Below are positions 23,042 to 30,681 of a DNA stretch of 64,000 nucleotides, one piece after another. The stretch is from Lachnospira sp. UBA4346 (GTDB taxonomy: Bacteria > Bacillota > Clostridia > Lachnospirales > Lachnospiraceae): contig DGTC01000065.1 in the NCBI GenBank assembly GCA_002394205.1, positions 4,421 to 68,420 of the forward strand. Direction: 5' to 3'. The notes below the pieces were generated by a model. That model was not told the DNA's origin, made no database searches, and saw only the letters and a program-made list of their open reading frames with translations. Each line of letters opens with the position of its first letter. Positions within the stretch are counted from its first letter, which is position 1. A program made the translations under genes and the position numbers.

Positions 23042-23881
23042 TTGTCAGAAGAAATAAAGAAACAATGGTCAGAGGAAACGCTTGAGGCAGTCGATAAGCT
23101 TTGTTTATTTGATGATGACTTCATGAGTCTCGTCTTTGACCGAAATATTGAAGCAACTGAATATCTGCTGAACACCATATTTGAAAGAAGTGATATGAAG
23201 GTCATAGAAGTAGTGGGACAGCGTGAATATAAAAATCCGGTGGTTGGTGGTCGTTGTATTACCATTGACATATACGCTGTTGATTCTACTGGAAAAGTTT
23301 ATGACATAGAAGTGCAAAGAGCAGATTCAGGAGCAGTACCACAGAGAGCAAGATTCCATAGTGCAATGGTTGATACCAGAATGCTCAAGGAAAAAGAGAA
23401 GTTCAAAGAAATCAAGGATTCCTATGTGATCTTCATTACGCAGAATGATGTTATGAAAGGGGATTTGCCATTATATCATGTTGAGCGTGTAGTAAAGGAG
23501 CAAAACAGAGATTTTGGTGATGGCTCGCATATCATATATGTTAATGGTGCGTATAAAAATGACGATACAGAAATAGGAAGGCTGGTACATGATTTTGGTT
23601 GTGTAAGAGCAGCCGACATGTATAACGAGATACTAAAAAAGCAGGTTCATTACTTCAAGGAAACGGAAGGAGGTCGTGAGGTCGTGTGTCAGATTGTAGA
23701 AGATGCTGCAGTAAAAATTGCAGATAGGATTGCAGAAGAAAGAGCTGCGCAAAAAGTAATTGAGAGCAAAGTCGAAGATGTAAAGAATCTTATGGAAACT
23801 ATGAAGATGACAGTTAAACAAGCAATGGAAGCATTAAGGATATCTCCGGCTGAACAAGAGATTATCAGTAAGCGAATCTAG
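23042..23881 (+). CDS. Rpn/PD-(D/E)XK nuclease family transposase-like protein
   Basis: A 279-residue protein of the Rpn (recombination-promoting nuclease) / PD-(D/E)XK transposase-like family. The nuclease core is visible as ITIDIYAVDSTGKVYDIEVQ (Asp, then ExQ) near residues 77-96, followed by RARFHSAMVDTRMLK. The C-terminal helical part is typical. The start is TTG, supported by GAGGTG at 23031-23036. These proteins act as DNA nucleases and are scattered singly in mobile DNA. It is the last gene before the proposed right end of element 1. Confidence 0.88.
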   Translation: MSEEIKKQWSEETLEAVDKLCLFDDDFMSLVFDRNIEATEYLLNTIFERSDMKVIEVVGQREYKNPVVGGRCITIDIYAVDSTGKVYDIEVQRADSGAVPQRARFHSAMVDTRMLKEKEKFKEIKDSYVIFITQNDVMKGDLPLYHVERVVKEQNRDFGDGSHIIYVNGAYKNDDTEIGRLVHDFGCVRAADMYNEILKKQVHYFKETEGGREVVCQIVEDAAVKIADRIAEERAAQKVIESKVEDVKNLMETMKMTVKQAMEALRISPAEQEIISKRI

Positions 23882-24022
23882 TGGTAAGCGCAACCCCATT
23901 TGGTAATCGTTTGGTAACCAATTCTTTTGAAACCACAAAAACGACAGAGAAAAGCATTGATTTTTCGTATGAAAGGGCATAGAAAAATGTTAAAAAATAC
24001 AATGAATACGCCAATGTGCGTA

Positions 24023-24040
24023 GAGTTTGAATAGTAAACA
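24023..24040. repeat. attachment-site-like repeat A (element 1 / element 2 junction)
   Basis: GAGTTTGAATAGTAAACA is identical to 43194-43211, 19.2 kb away. An exact 18-bp match is not expected by chance. It lies after the last gene of element 1 and before the first of element 2. Left flanking TTTGGTAATCGTTTGGTAAC (23898-23917) could be integrase arm sites. A terminator hairpin follows 5 bases later. Confidence 0.65.
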
Positions 24041-24044
24041 AATG

Positions 24045-24078
24045 ACGGGAAGCCGTATAAATGCTGACTTCCCGTTTT
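24045..24078. terminator. hairpin beside attachment repeat A
   Basis: ACGGGAAG (24045-24052) pairs with CTTCCCGT (24068-24075), followed by TTTCT. It lies downstream of the leftward gene ending at 24116 and right after the repeat. Confidence 0.6.
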
Positions 24079-24115
24079 CTACGTCTATAAAATGTCTACA
24101 TTATTTGCAATTTTG

Positions 24116-25399
24116 TTAAGCAACTAATGTTATAAGAGATATTAGAACAGCAATGACTGAGGCAATTGTTGCAATAACAGCAATACGTTGGTTACTTTTT
24201 GTATAATTAATTTCAGAAAGTATTTTTAGGTATGAATAATTATCTTGGTAAATTTTTTGATAATTTGTTTTTCTATATTTGTGATTGAAGTCTTTAAAAT
24301 TTTCTTTGTCATTGCATAAATAGAAATCCCAATTAGAATTAAAATGTTTATAAAAATCATTGCCTGTTGAAGGAGAGTACTCAATTAAACTTTGAAATTT
24401 GTTCAATAAAGTCATAAACTTATGATTATATGAGATCTTTTTCCTTCCAGAAGAAAATTTAGAAAACTCTTCCTCAAAAATTTTTAGCTCTCGCAAACCA
24501 CAGAAGTGATAATAGAATTCTTTTCCGTACTTAGCAATAAAACCTACAATACTTATATGAGGAATACGATTATTATCAGCTAATAATACAAAATTGGTTT
24601 CATCAAAATCTGTTGAAATCACATAGTGCTCTTTTTTATTGTAATAAGATACTCCTAAATCTTCCAAATAAAGACTATGAATATCAAAAGGTTTTTCGCG
24701 AGTATAAGTTGTAATGTTAACAAGTGGATGTTTTTTCCCTTGCTCACTATACAAATAAGTTGTTATGTAGTGTTGAATCAATAATGGAAAGTAGTCTTGA
24801 TTCATTTGAGTGAGTAATGGTTCGTCCAATGCTTGTTTTTTACTTTTAATTAGTGGATACCATATAATAAAATCCTTGGAGCTAAGTTTGATTATATTTT
24901 CTTGCATGAAGGAGACGTAGTTGTTGTCATCTAGGGGTTGGCGAAAATGAAAATCATATTGTATAACTGCAAAGTAACTATTTAATTGTGTCCATGTTAT
25001 CACTATGGTTTTAATATATTTATCGCTTAATAATCCAATTTCTGCCAATAGTGCAGTTTGAGTATGAGAGTATTGTAAATGGACATAATCATATTTTCTT
25101 ATTGCAGTTGGTTTGTTTAAATAATTCTTTACTTTAAATGATTTTCTGGGAAGTGTATGGAGTCTCTTTACTAGTTTAGCAACACCTTCATTAGATAATG
25201 TATCACAAATCGTTACCATTGAAATCCGTCCATCTTCAAAGCAATCGGTCCGATTCTTCCATTGTGGTTTTTCTTTTCGAATATATTCTTCGACAAGAGT
25301 CTTGTTGTTATTTTCAGCTTTCCTTTTTGCATCTTTATATGCTTCGGAATCTATATATCGTAAGTAATAATCAATACTTGGTTTGACATGCTTATTCAT
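24116..25399 (-). CDS. unknown protein with C-terminal membrane anchor
   Basis: A 427-residue protein of no family I recognise. It is mostly soluble and aromatic-rich, and ends in a single hydrophobic helix (IAVIATIASVIAVLISLITL), so it is probably tail-anchored with the bulk in the cytosol. The N-terminus (about 1-70) is helical and basic. AAAGGAG precedes the ATG on the minus strand. It starts 14 bases after the XRE gene and is cotranscribed with it. The position at the edge of element 2 and the pairing with a repressor suggest a cargo effector; the activity is unknown. Confidence 0.6.
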   Translation of the reverse strand: MNKHVKPSIDYYLRYIDSEAYKDAKRKAENNNKTLVEEYIRKEKPQWKNRTDCFEDGRISMVTICDTLSNEGVAKLVKRLHTLPRKSFKVKNYLNKPTAIRKYDYVHLQYSHTQTALLAEIGLLSDKYIKTIVITWTQLNSYFAVIQYDFHFRQPLDDNNYVSFMQENIIKLSSKDFIIWYPLIKSKKQALDEPLLTQMNQDYFPLLIQHYITTYLYSEQGKKHPLVNITTYTREKPFDIHSLYLEDLGVSYYNKKEHYVISTDFDETNFVLLADNNRIPHISIVGFIAKYGKEFYYHFCGLRELKIFEEEFSKFSSGRKKISYNHKFMTLLNKFQSLIEYSPSTGNDFYKHFNSNWDFYLCNDKENFKDFNHKYRKTNYQKIYQDNYSYLKILSEINYTKSNQRIAVIATIASVIAVLISLITLVA

Positions 25400-25413
25400 T
25401 CCATGAAACTCCT

Positions 25414-26073
25414 TTAATTAGGTGTGTTACTTGCTTTCTCCCATTCGGCTCTCATAAGTTCATTTCTCTTTTTCAAGCGATCTTCCTCAGAAATCCCGGA
25501 AAAATCCGTTTTGGTGATAGGATAATCTTCATAACTAGCAATCAAGCGTTTTTTTTCAGAATTATAATAGTCTTGAGGATAATCATAATTTACAAGTCTA
25601 CTGTGAAGCTCATAGACCTTCTTAATCATGGCACAGATATCTTGGCTATAAGTCTGTTCTGGATCACGCTTATTTTCACAATGGTAGAACATCATCTGAA
25701 TCCAGTTGCGATCTGCGTCATCTGTTTCATCCCCATTTTCAATATCAACTCGATCGTGAACGACAGTTTTACATGAGAATTCCTTGGTTTCGTATAGCTC
25801 GAATAAGAAGCTCATAACATCACCGAGAGAATTCATTCGTGCGGCATCATCGCGTCCACATAGCCAATCTACAGATACATTGCATTTATCAGCAATATTA
25901 ATCACCACATCTACAGTTGGCTTATTTCTACCACTTTCATAAGCAGATAGAGTAGGCTGTGGAATGTTCATGAACTCAGAGAACTCCTTCTGAGTTTTTT
26001 TCATTATTACGGTACGTAGATTTTTAAGGCGTTCACCGAAGATATTATCTTTGTTTCCATCTATCACGCTCAT
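25414..26073 (-). CDS. XRE-family transcriptional regulator
   Basis: A 219-residue protein with a Cro/CI helix-turn-helix at about residues 12-75 (GERLKNLRTVIMKKTQKEFS, then PQPTLSAYESGRNKPTVDVV) and an acidic C-terminal sensing or dimerisation domain of unknown type. I use ATG 26073, with GGAGG six bases upstream; a longer frame to 26202 would add an unlikely hydrophobic leader. It is probably the master repressor of element 2 and of the adjacent unknown gene. It is divergent from the excisionase-like remnant at 26255. Confidence 0.85.
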   Translation of the reverse strand: MSVIDGNKDNIFGERLKNLRTVIMKKTQKEFSEFMNIPQPTLSAYESGRNKPTVDVVINIADKCNVSVDWLCGRDDAARMNSLGDVMSFLFELYETKEFSCKTVVHDRVDIENGDETDDADRNWIQMMFYHCENKRDPEQTYSQDICAMIKKVYELHSRLVNYDYPQDYYNSEKKRLIASYEDYPITKTDFSGISEEDRLKKRNELMRAEWEKASNTPN

Positions 26074-26254
26074 AGCAAACCTCCATTTTGACTTTAATAT
26101 TATAAATAATATTATAACAGATGATCTGGAATATTTATATAGGAAAATAAAAAATATCATAAAAACTAATATTGACAATGAATAATAATACGATATACTC
26201 ATAAATATAACAAATACTAATATTTATAAAACATTATGAAAGGAAGTCTTGGCT

Positions 26255-26416
26255 ATGGCAGAAAGATTACCACTTTTTGTAGGGGTTGATACCGTAAAGT
26301 TTGACCTTGGTGTTTCCAGAGCGAAAGCGTATGAAGTCATCAAGCAGTTAAATGACGAACTCAAAAAAGAAAATCCTAGAGCAATTGTTGTTGCCGGGAA
26401 AGTAAACCGAATTTAG
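26255..26416 (+). CDS. truncated excisionase-like HTH protein
   Basis: A 53-residue protein (MAERLPLFVGVDTVKFDLGV, SRAKAYEVIKQLNDELKKEN, PRAIVVAGKVNRI). It aligns with the 62-residue protein at 21110 but stops at VAGKVNRI, exactly where the homologue continues KVPKKYFSERCYG. The next bases belong to a different gene in another frame, so a deletion has fused the two. The DNA-binding helices are intact, so it may still function. AAAGGAAG precedes the ATG. Confidence 0.6.
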   Translation: MAERLPLFVGVDTVKFDLGVSRAKAYEVIKQLNDELKKENPRAIVVAGKVNRI

Positions 26417-27164
26417 CATTGCAGGCTTATCTGCAACAGTGCCGGATGGAGTTGATTCTATTCGGAAATCTATCACAAAGTTAGAAGAGCTTGGATATAT
26501 GAATCGCACCAAGTCGAGAGGAAGCGATGGAAAGTATATTAGCGAAATAGAAGTCTTTACAGAGCGAAGCGATAAGGAAGAACCATGTGGGATTATCCGT
26601 CACGGTAAAACCGTCACGGATAAACCGTCGCGGGTAAACCATCACGGAAAAACCGTGACGGATAATCCCACGGAATATAATACTGACAATATAAGACAGA
26701 CAATTAAAACGAAAAATAATAAATCCATCAATCCATCAGAGAAAATCCATTGTGAGATAGATGGAGAGACAGAGATTGATGCTTACAGAGATTTAATTTC
26801 AGAGAATATCCATTTGGAGTGGCTCTATGAGGTGGCAGGCAGACATTCTACAGATGAGGTATCCATGGTGAATGAAATCTATGAGGTGATCTGTGACATG
26901 GTATGTTTCCCTAGAGAGTCGGTAGTAATCAGGGAAACAAAATATCCGTGGAGTGTTGTAAAGTCTAAATTTATGAAACTGCGCTATGAACATATCTGTG
27001 CCGTGCTCGATCGTATTATAGATGCAGATTTGCATATCAAAAATATGCAGTCCTATCTAGTTTCGACACTCTTTACACAAGCATCAGTAGGGACATTAGA
27101 GGCACAGGCAAATCTCCACGATGACTATTTAAAAATGCTTCGTGGAAAACCATATGAGTATTAG
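26406..27164 (+). pseudogene. 5'-truncated replication initiator (DUF6017-type)
   Basis: In frame 3 the sequence enters mid-domain (TEFSIAGLSATVPDGVDSIR, then KSITKLEELGYMNRTKSRG), the winged-helix core of RepA-like initiators of Tn1549-type elements. It continues to the DUF6017-like C-terminus (YPWSVVKSKFMKLRYEHICA, then NMQSYLVSTLFTQASVG). The first 40-60 residues of the family are absent, and the upstream junction is the end of the small HTH gene. A GTG at 26439 could start a shortened product of 241 residues. It is probably inactive, so element 2 may have lost autonomous replication. Confidence 0.65.
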
Positions 27165-27179
27165 AAGGGAGATGAGAAG

Positions 27180-28283
27180 ATGGCAGTATACAAAGATAAG
27201 TGGAATGGATATAGCGGTGACACATGGCGTGTCGCCTGCTATTACAAAGATTGGCAGGGCAATCGGAAAAAGCATGGGAAAAGAGGCTTTAAGACCAAGA
27301 AAGAAGCGACTGCCTATGAACATGAATTTCTTGCTAAGAGATCAAAGGATATTAATATGGGATTTGGCACATTTATTGATATCTATATGGGAGATTTAAA
27401 GCCGCAGATTAAGCCTACAACGTATGTGACCAAGGAAAATATCATAGAGGCGCATATTCGCCCGTACTTTTCCAATAAGAGCCTTTCAGAGATATCCGGT
27501 ACGGATGTCTTGCAGTGGCAGAACGAGCTTTTGATGCTTCGGGATGATAACGGAAAAGGGTATGCACCAACCTATTTGCGAACGATACAGAATCAGCTAA
27601 ATGCAATATTCAATCATGCAGTAAAATATTATGATTTACCGAAAAATCCATGTATTTCCAATAGAAAGCTAGGAAGAGCCAAGGCGAAAGAGATGTTGTT
27701 TTGGACGAAAGAAGAATATCTTAAATTCTCAGAGCAGATGAAGGACAAGCCTATTTCCTATTATGCGTTCCAGCTCCTGTATTGGACAGGAATCCGCTGC
27801 GGAGAATTGCTTGCACTGACAAGCGAGGACTTTGATTTTGAGAACCGGAAATTAAAAATCAACAAAAACTATCAGGTGATTCATGGTGAGGAAATTATCA
27901 TTACACCGAAAACAGAAAAGGGTAATCGAATCATAGATTTGTCGCAATTCCTGTGTGATGAGATAGAGGATTATCTGGCATCGTTATACAAAGTGAATCC
28001 GAAAAGCAGAATTTTTACCATTACAAAATCCTATCTTCATCATGAGATGGATCGAGGAAGTAAAGCTGCCGGAGTCAAGAGAATACGAATCCATGATCTC
28101 AGACATTCAAGCTGTGCACTTTTGATCAATCTTGGATATTCGCCAATAGAGATAGCTGAGCGACTAGGACACGAAAGCAGCGTGATCACAGAGCGGTATG
28201 CCCATCTGTATCCGTCGGTTCAGCAGGATATGGCGAATCGCTTGGATGAGGTGTTTAAGGAAGAAAATGAGGGAGGGGAATAA
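27180..28283 (+). CDS. int: tyrosine recombinase / integrase of element 2
   Basis: A 367-residue integrase with an AP2-like arm-binding N-terminus, a core-binding domain (about 60-150) and a catalytic domain: Arg in TGIRCGELLALT near 203, Lys in TPKTEKGNRI, HDLRHSS near 304, His in LGHESS, Tyr in ERYAHLYP near 339. GGGAG precedes the ATG. It shares many stretches with the element 1 integrase (RGFRTKKEAEAW against RGFKTKKEATAY; TITKSYLHHEMDRG against HITKSYLEHEMLRG). This fits use of one attachment sequence by both elements. Confidence 0.95.
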   Translation: MAVYKDKWNGYSGDTWRVACYYKDWQGNRKKHGKRGFKTKKEATAYEHEFLAKRSKDINMGFGTFIDIYMGDLKPQIKPTTYVTKENIIEAHIRPYFSNKSLSEISGTDVLQWQNELLMLRDDNGKGYAPTYLRTIQNQLNAIFNHAVKYYDLPKNPCISNRKLGRAKAKEMLFWTKEEYLKFSEQMKDKPISYYAFQLLYWTGIRCGELLALTSEDFDFENRKLKINKNYQVIHGEEIIITPKTEKGNRIIDLSQFLCDEIEDYLASLYKVNPKSRIFTITKSYLHHEMDRGSKAAGVKRIRIHDLRHSSCALLINLGYSPIEIAERLGHESSVITERYAHLYPSVQQDMANRLDEVFKEENEGGE

Positions 28284-28287
28284 TAAA

Positions 28288-28677
28288 ATGCAAGATAAGA
28301 TTTATCGTAGAAATACACAGTCCGGTGGCGCTCCGAAAAAGAAAAAAGATGAAAAAGCAAGAAAGAGAAATACGATTATGAATTTCCGGGTTTCACCAAC
28401 AGAAAAGTCTTTGATTGATAAGCGCATTACATTGTCCGGATTATCAAAATCACAATTTTTTATTCAAAGCTGTATGTATCAGACAATATTTGTAAAAGGA
28501 AATATTAGAACCTTTGATGCAATCAAAGCATCTCTTGCGGATATCAAAGATGTGATAATGGAAGATAGAACTCTTGAAAATCTGACCTTAGAGCAGATGG
28601 AATCGTTACGATTGATACTCGAATTATTAAATAAGATTTATGGAAAGGATGAAGATTATGGCAACAAAAACATTTGA
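28288..28677 (+). CDS. MobC-like RHH relaxosome protein
   Basis: A 129-residue protein with a basic N-terminus (PKKKKDEKARKR), then a ribbon-helix-helix pattern (MNFRVSPTEKSLIDKRITLS, then GLSKSQFFIQSCMYQTIFVK). ATG 28288 has GGGAGGGG at 28271-28278 and lies just after the integrase stop; the longer upstream frame overlaps the integrase. It is the homologue of the 22447 protein. It lies two genes before the relaxase and probably helps it open oriT. Confidence 0.78.
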   Translation: MQDKIYRRNTQSGGAPKKKKDEKARKRNTIMNFRVSPTEKSLIDKRITLSGLSKSQFFIQSCMYQTIFVKGNIRTFDAIKASLADIKDVIMEDRTLENLTLEQMESLRLILELLNKIYGKDEDYGNKNI

Positions 28678-28957
28678 AGAAAAGATATTAGAATTACAGA
28701 AAAAGCAGGAACAGTTTAAGGCACAGGAGCGTGCATTGAAGAAAAGACACTCCGAAGAGGAGAGAAAGAAAAGAACCAGACGATTGATTGAACTTGGTGG
28801 AATTGTGGAATCGGTTTTAGGCAGACCTACCACAGAGGAAGATAAAATCAAATTGCTGGAATTTCTAAAGAAGCAGGAACGAAATGGAAATTTTTTCACA
28901 AAAGCAATGAATGAGGGAATGAAACCTAGCGAAGCAAAAGTAGAGCAGGAGTTATGA
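28658..28957 (+). CDS. DUF3847 family protein
   Basis: A 99-residue, highly charged coiled-coil protein (FEEKILELQKKQEQFKAQER, then RKKRTRRLIELGGIVESVLG). I recognise it as DUF3847, whose members sit directly upstream of MobQ-type relaxases in Clostridia. ATG 28658 is preferred; in-frame ATGs at 28640 and 28649 overlap more of the previous gene. It overlaps the MobC gene by 20 bases. It is likely a relaxosome accessory protein, though no biochemical function is known. Confidence 0.72.
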   Translation: MATKTFEEKILELQKKQEQFKAQERALKKRHSEEERKKRTRRLIELGGIVESVLGRPTTEEDKIKLLEFLKKQERNGNFFTKAMNEGMKPSEAKVEQEL

Positions 28958-28964
28958 TTTTCAT

Positions 28965-29030
28965 ACGTCCCTTAACTTGTTAAGGGCGCACTTATATGTG
29001 GGCGAAGCCCACATTGTATAAGTTTCTCCC
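28965..29030. other. oriT-like palindromic region
   Basis: Two palindromes lie in tandem 140-200 bp upstream of the relaxase. The first is CCCTTAACTTGTTAAGGG (28969-28986, 8-bp arms). The second is nested, with arms ACTTATA (28990-28996) / TATAAGT (29017-29023) around TGTGGGC-GAA-GCCCACA (28997-29013). The GCGCACTTATA between them resembles the nic-proximal part of oriT regions in MobQ/Tn1549-like elements. The rest of the gap to 29172 is GC-richer than its surroundings. Confidence 0.6.
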
Positions 29031-29172
29031 GATGGTCGAACCGGTCAGCAAAAGCTGCCGGGTGCGTTCCGTCGGCGGGTCTTATGCAGACAGCACCAAG
29101 TTTCACTTGCATGGAGTCCTGCGGACGGCTGCCATGTTGCTCACCAAAAAATCATGAAAGGAGGAATCGCAA

Positions 29173-30681
29173 ATGGCAATCTATCATTGTTCCATTAAAA
29201 TAATTTCACGCACCGGTGGAAGATCTGCGGTGGCATCTGCGGCTTACCGTGCAGGCGAGAAATTATATAATGATGAAACAGGTCTCATACATGATTTTAC
29301 GCATAAGGGTGGTGTGATTATGAATGAAATCCTATTGCCGAAAAATGCACCGATGGAGTATCAGAATCGTGAGACCTTATGGAATGAAGTACAGAAAATT
29401 GAAAAAAGATCTGATGCGCAGATGGCGCGAGAAGTGGAAGTCGCACTTCCGGTAGAACTTACAAGGGAAGAACAGATTGCATGTGTCAGGGCATTTGTAA
29501 AAGAAAATTTTATAAATCAGGGAATGATTGCAGATTGGGCACTGCACGACAAAGGAGATGGAAACCCTCATGCACATATCATGCTGACAGTAAGAGAGTT
29601 AGATGAAGGACATGCGTGGATGGCAAAACAGAGAACAGTATTTGCCAATGCAAGAGATGAGTACGGAAGAGCAATTTATAATCCGAATCTGCCGGTGTAT
29701 GATCCGAAGGACAAGAAAACTACCGCAGTGTATCGAATCCCTGTATTAGACGAAAATGGGAATCAAAAAACTAGAGTCAGAAAGGGGAAAGGTTGCGAAT
29801 ATCTTTGGGAAAAAATATCAATACCACTAAATGATTGGAATGACCACAGCCAGGCGGAAAAATGGAGAGCATCCTGGGCAGATTATTGCAATCATTTTTT
29901 ATCTCCGGAGAATCAGATAGATCACAGATCTTATGAGAGGCAGGGAGTGGATAAAGAGCCAGCGATTCATGAGGGTGTTACAGCGAGAAATATGGAAAGA
30001 GATGGCAATATCTCGGACCGATGTGAAACCAATCGTATGATAAGAGAGCAGAACTCTCTGAAAGAAAAAATACGAGAACTATCATGCCAGATTAGTGAAT
30101 TAATTCTACAGAAAGTGAGGGAGCTATATGACAGATTTAGAGAACTTGGAAGAAGTGTTACAGTTGATAAACAAACAGGGCGAACTGTTAGATTTGATGG
30201 AAGAAATGCAGGCGGAGAACGAACAGTTAAAGCGGGAGAAGAATCAGTTGGCAGAGCAGCTCGACGAGTCGCTGACATTAAACGAGCAGTTGCTGAAATA
30301 GAACGAGACATTGAAGAAACAGATCACAGAACTGCAGAATTAAAGAAGAAAATTGACAGAAAGGGGCAGGAGCGGAATGAAAGATTACAACGTCTTAGAG
30401 AACGACGAGCAGCTTCTGGATCTCATGGAGGAGATGCAGGAACAGATCGAAGGTCTACAGAAAGAACTTTCACGGGAGAAAGAGACAAGCTTAGAGCAGC
30501 AGGAGACGATATCAACGCTTTCATCGCAAGTCTTGACGCTAAAGAGCGAGGTGCAGAAGAAAAGCGATATGATAGTATCGCTAAACGAGCAGCTCGAGAG
30601 GCTGAGCGAGAGCGACGAACTATTGAAGAAGAGCGAAAAGATGTTATCAGACGCAAAAACTATAGCCGAGGAGGCAGATAG
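29173..30681 (+). CDS. MobA/MobL (MobQ-type) relaxase
   Basis: A 502-residue relaxase that nicks oriT and stays bound to the 5' end. The N-terminal domain (1-240) has the family start MAIYHCSIKIISR, RSAVASAAYRAGEKL, the metal site GNPHAHIMLTVREL near 131-144, and WRASWADYCN. The C-terminal 170 residues are coiled-coil and Arg/Glu-rich. GGAGG precedes the ATG. The last 550 bases are also read in another frame by two coiled-coil ORFs, an unusual dual-coding arrangement. The C-terminal motif DINAFIASLDAKERGAEEKR looks conserved, so I think this frame is genuine. Confidence 0.9.
   Translation: MAIYHCSIKIISRTGGRSAVASAAYRAGEKLYNDETGLIHDFTHKGGVIMNEILLPKNAPMEYQNRETLWNEVQKIEKRSDAQMAREVEVALPVELTREEQIACVRAFVKENFINQGMIADWALHDKGDGNPHAHIMLTVRELDEGHAWMAKQRTVFANARDEYGRAIYNPNLPVYDPKDKKTTAVYRIPVLDENGNQKTRVRKGKGCEYLWEKISIPLNDWNDHSQAEKWRASWADYCNHFLSPENQIDHRSYERQGVDKEPAIHEGVTARNMERDGNISDRCETNRMIREQNSLKEKIRELSCQISELILQKVRELYDRFRELGRSVTVDKQTGRTVRFDGRNAGGERTVKAGEESVGRAARRVADIKRAVAEIERDIEETDHRTAELKKKIDRKGQERNERLQRLRERRAASGSHGGDAGTDRRSTERTFTGERDKLRAAGDDINAFIASLDAKERGAEEKRYDSIAKRAAREAERERRTIEEERKDVIRRKNYSRGGR
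30128..30343 (+). CDS. small leucine-zipper ORF embedded in the relaxase gene (in-frame TAG)
   Basis: Offset by one base from the relaxase frame, ATG 30128 (GAGGGAG upstream) opens a frame encoding a heptad-rich coiled coil (MTDLENLEEVLQLINKQGEL, then LDLMEEMQAENEQLKREKNQ). It meets TAG at 30299-30301 after 57 residues. Beyond it the same frame continues with coiled-coil sequence (NETLKKQITELQN) to TAA at 30341. The TAG looks like a CAG-to-TAG change in a gene of about 71 residues. The shared LLDLMEEMQ motif links it to the ORF at 30377. Confidence 0.5.

Larger units (their letters stand above)
1..24040. mobile_element. element 1: integrative mobilizable/conjugative element, right part
   Basis: This region combines recombination genes, phage-type repressors, a relaxase module, an excisionase-like protein and a tyrosine integrase near its right end. 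Its right border is proposed at the 18-bp repeat 24023-24040. The left border and any conjugation machinery lie outside the window. Cargo includes the WYL operon, an ADP-ribosylglycohydrolase and a large secreted protein. Confidence 0.55.

Noticed and set aside
29967..30311. Ser-rich minus-strand ORFs under the relaxase and coiled-coil genes (also 30385-30786 and 30423-30656)
   Set aside because: They are antisense shadows of strongly biased Glu/Lys/Arg-rich coding frames on the plus strand, with no start signals.
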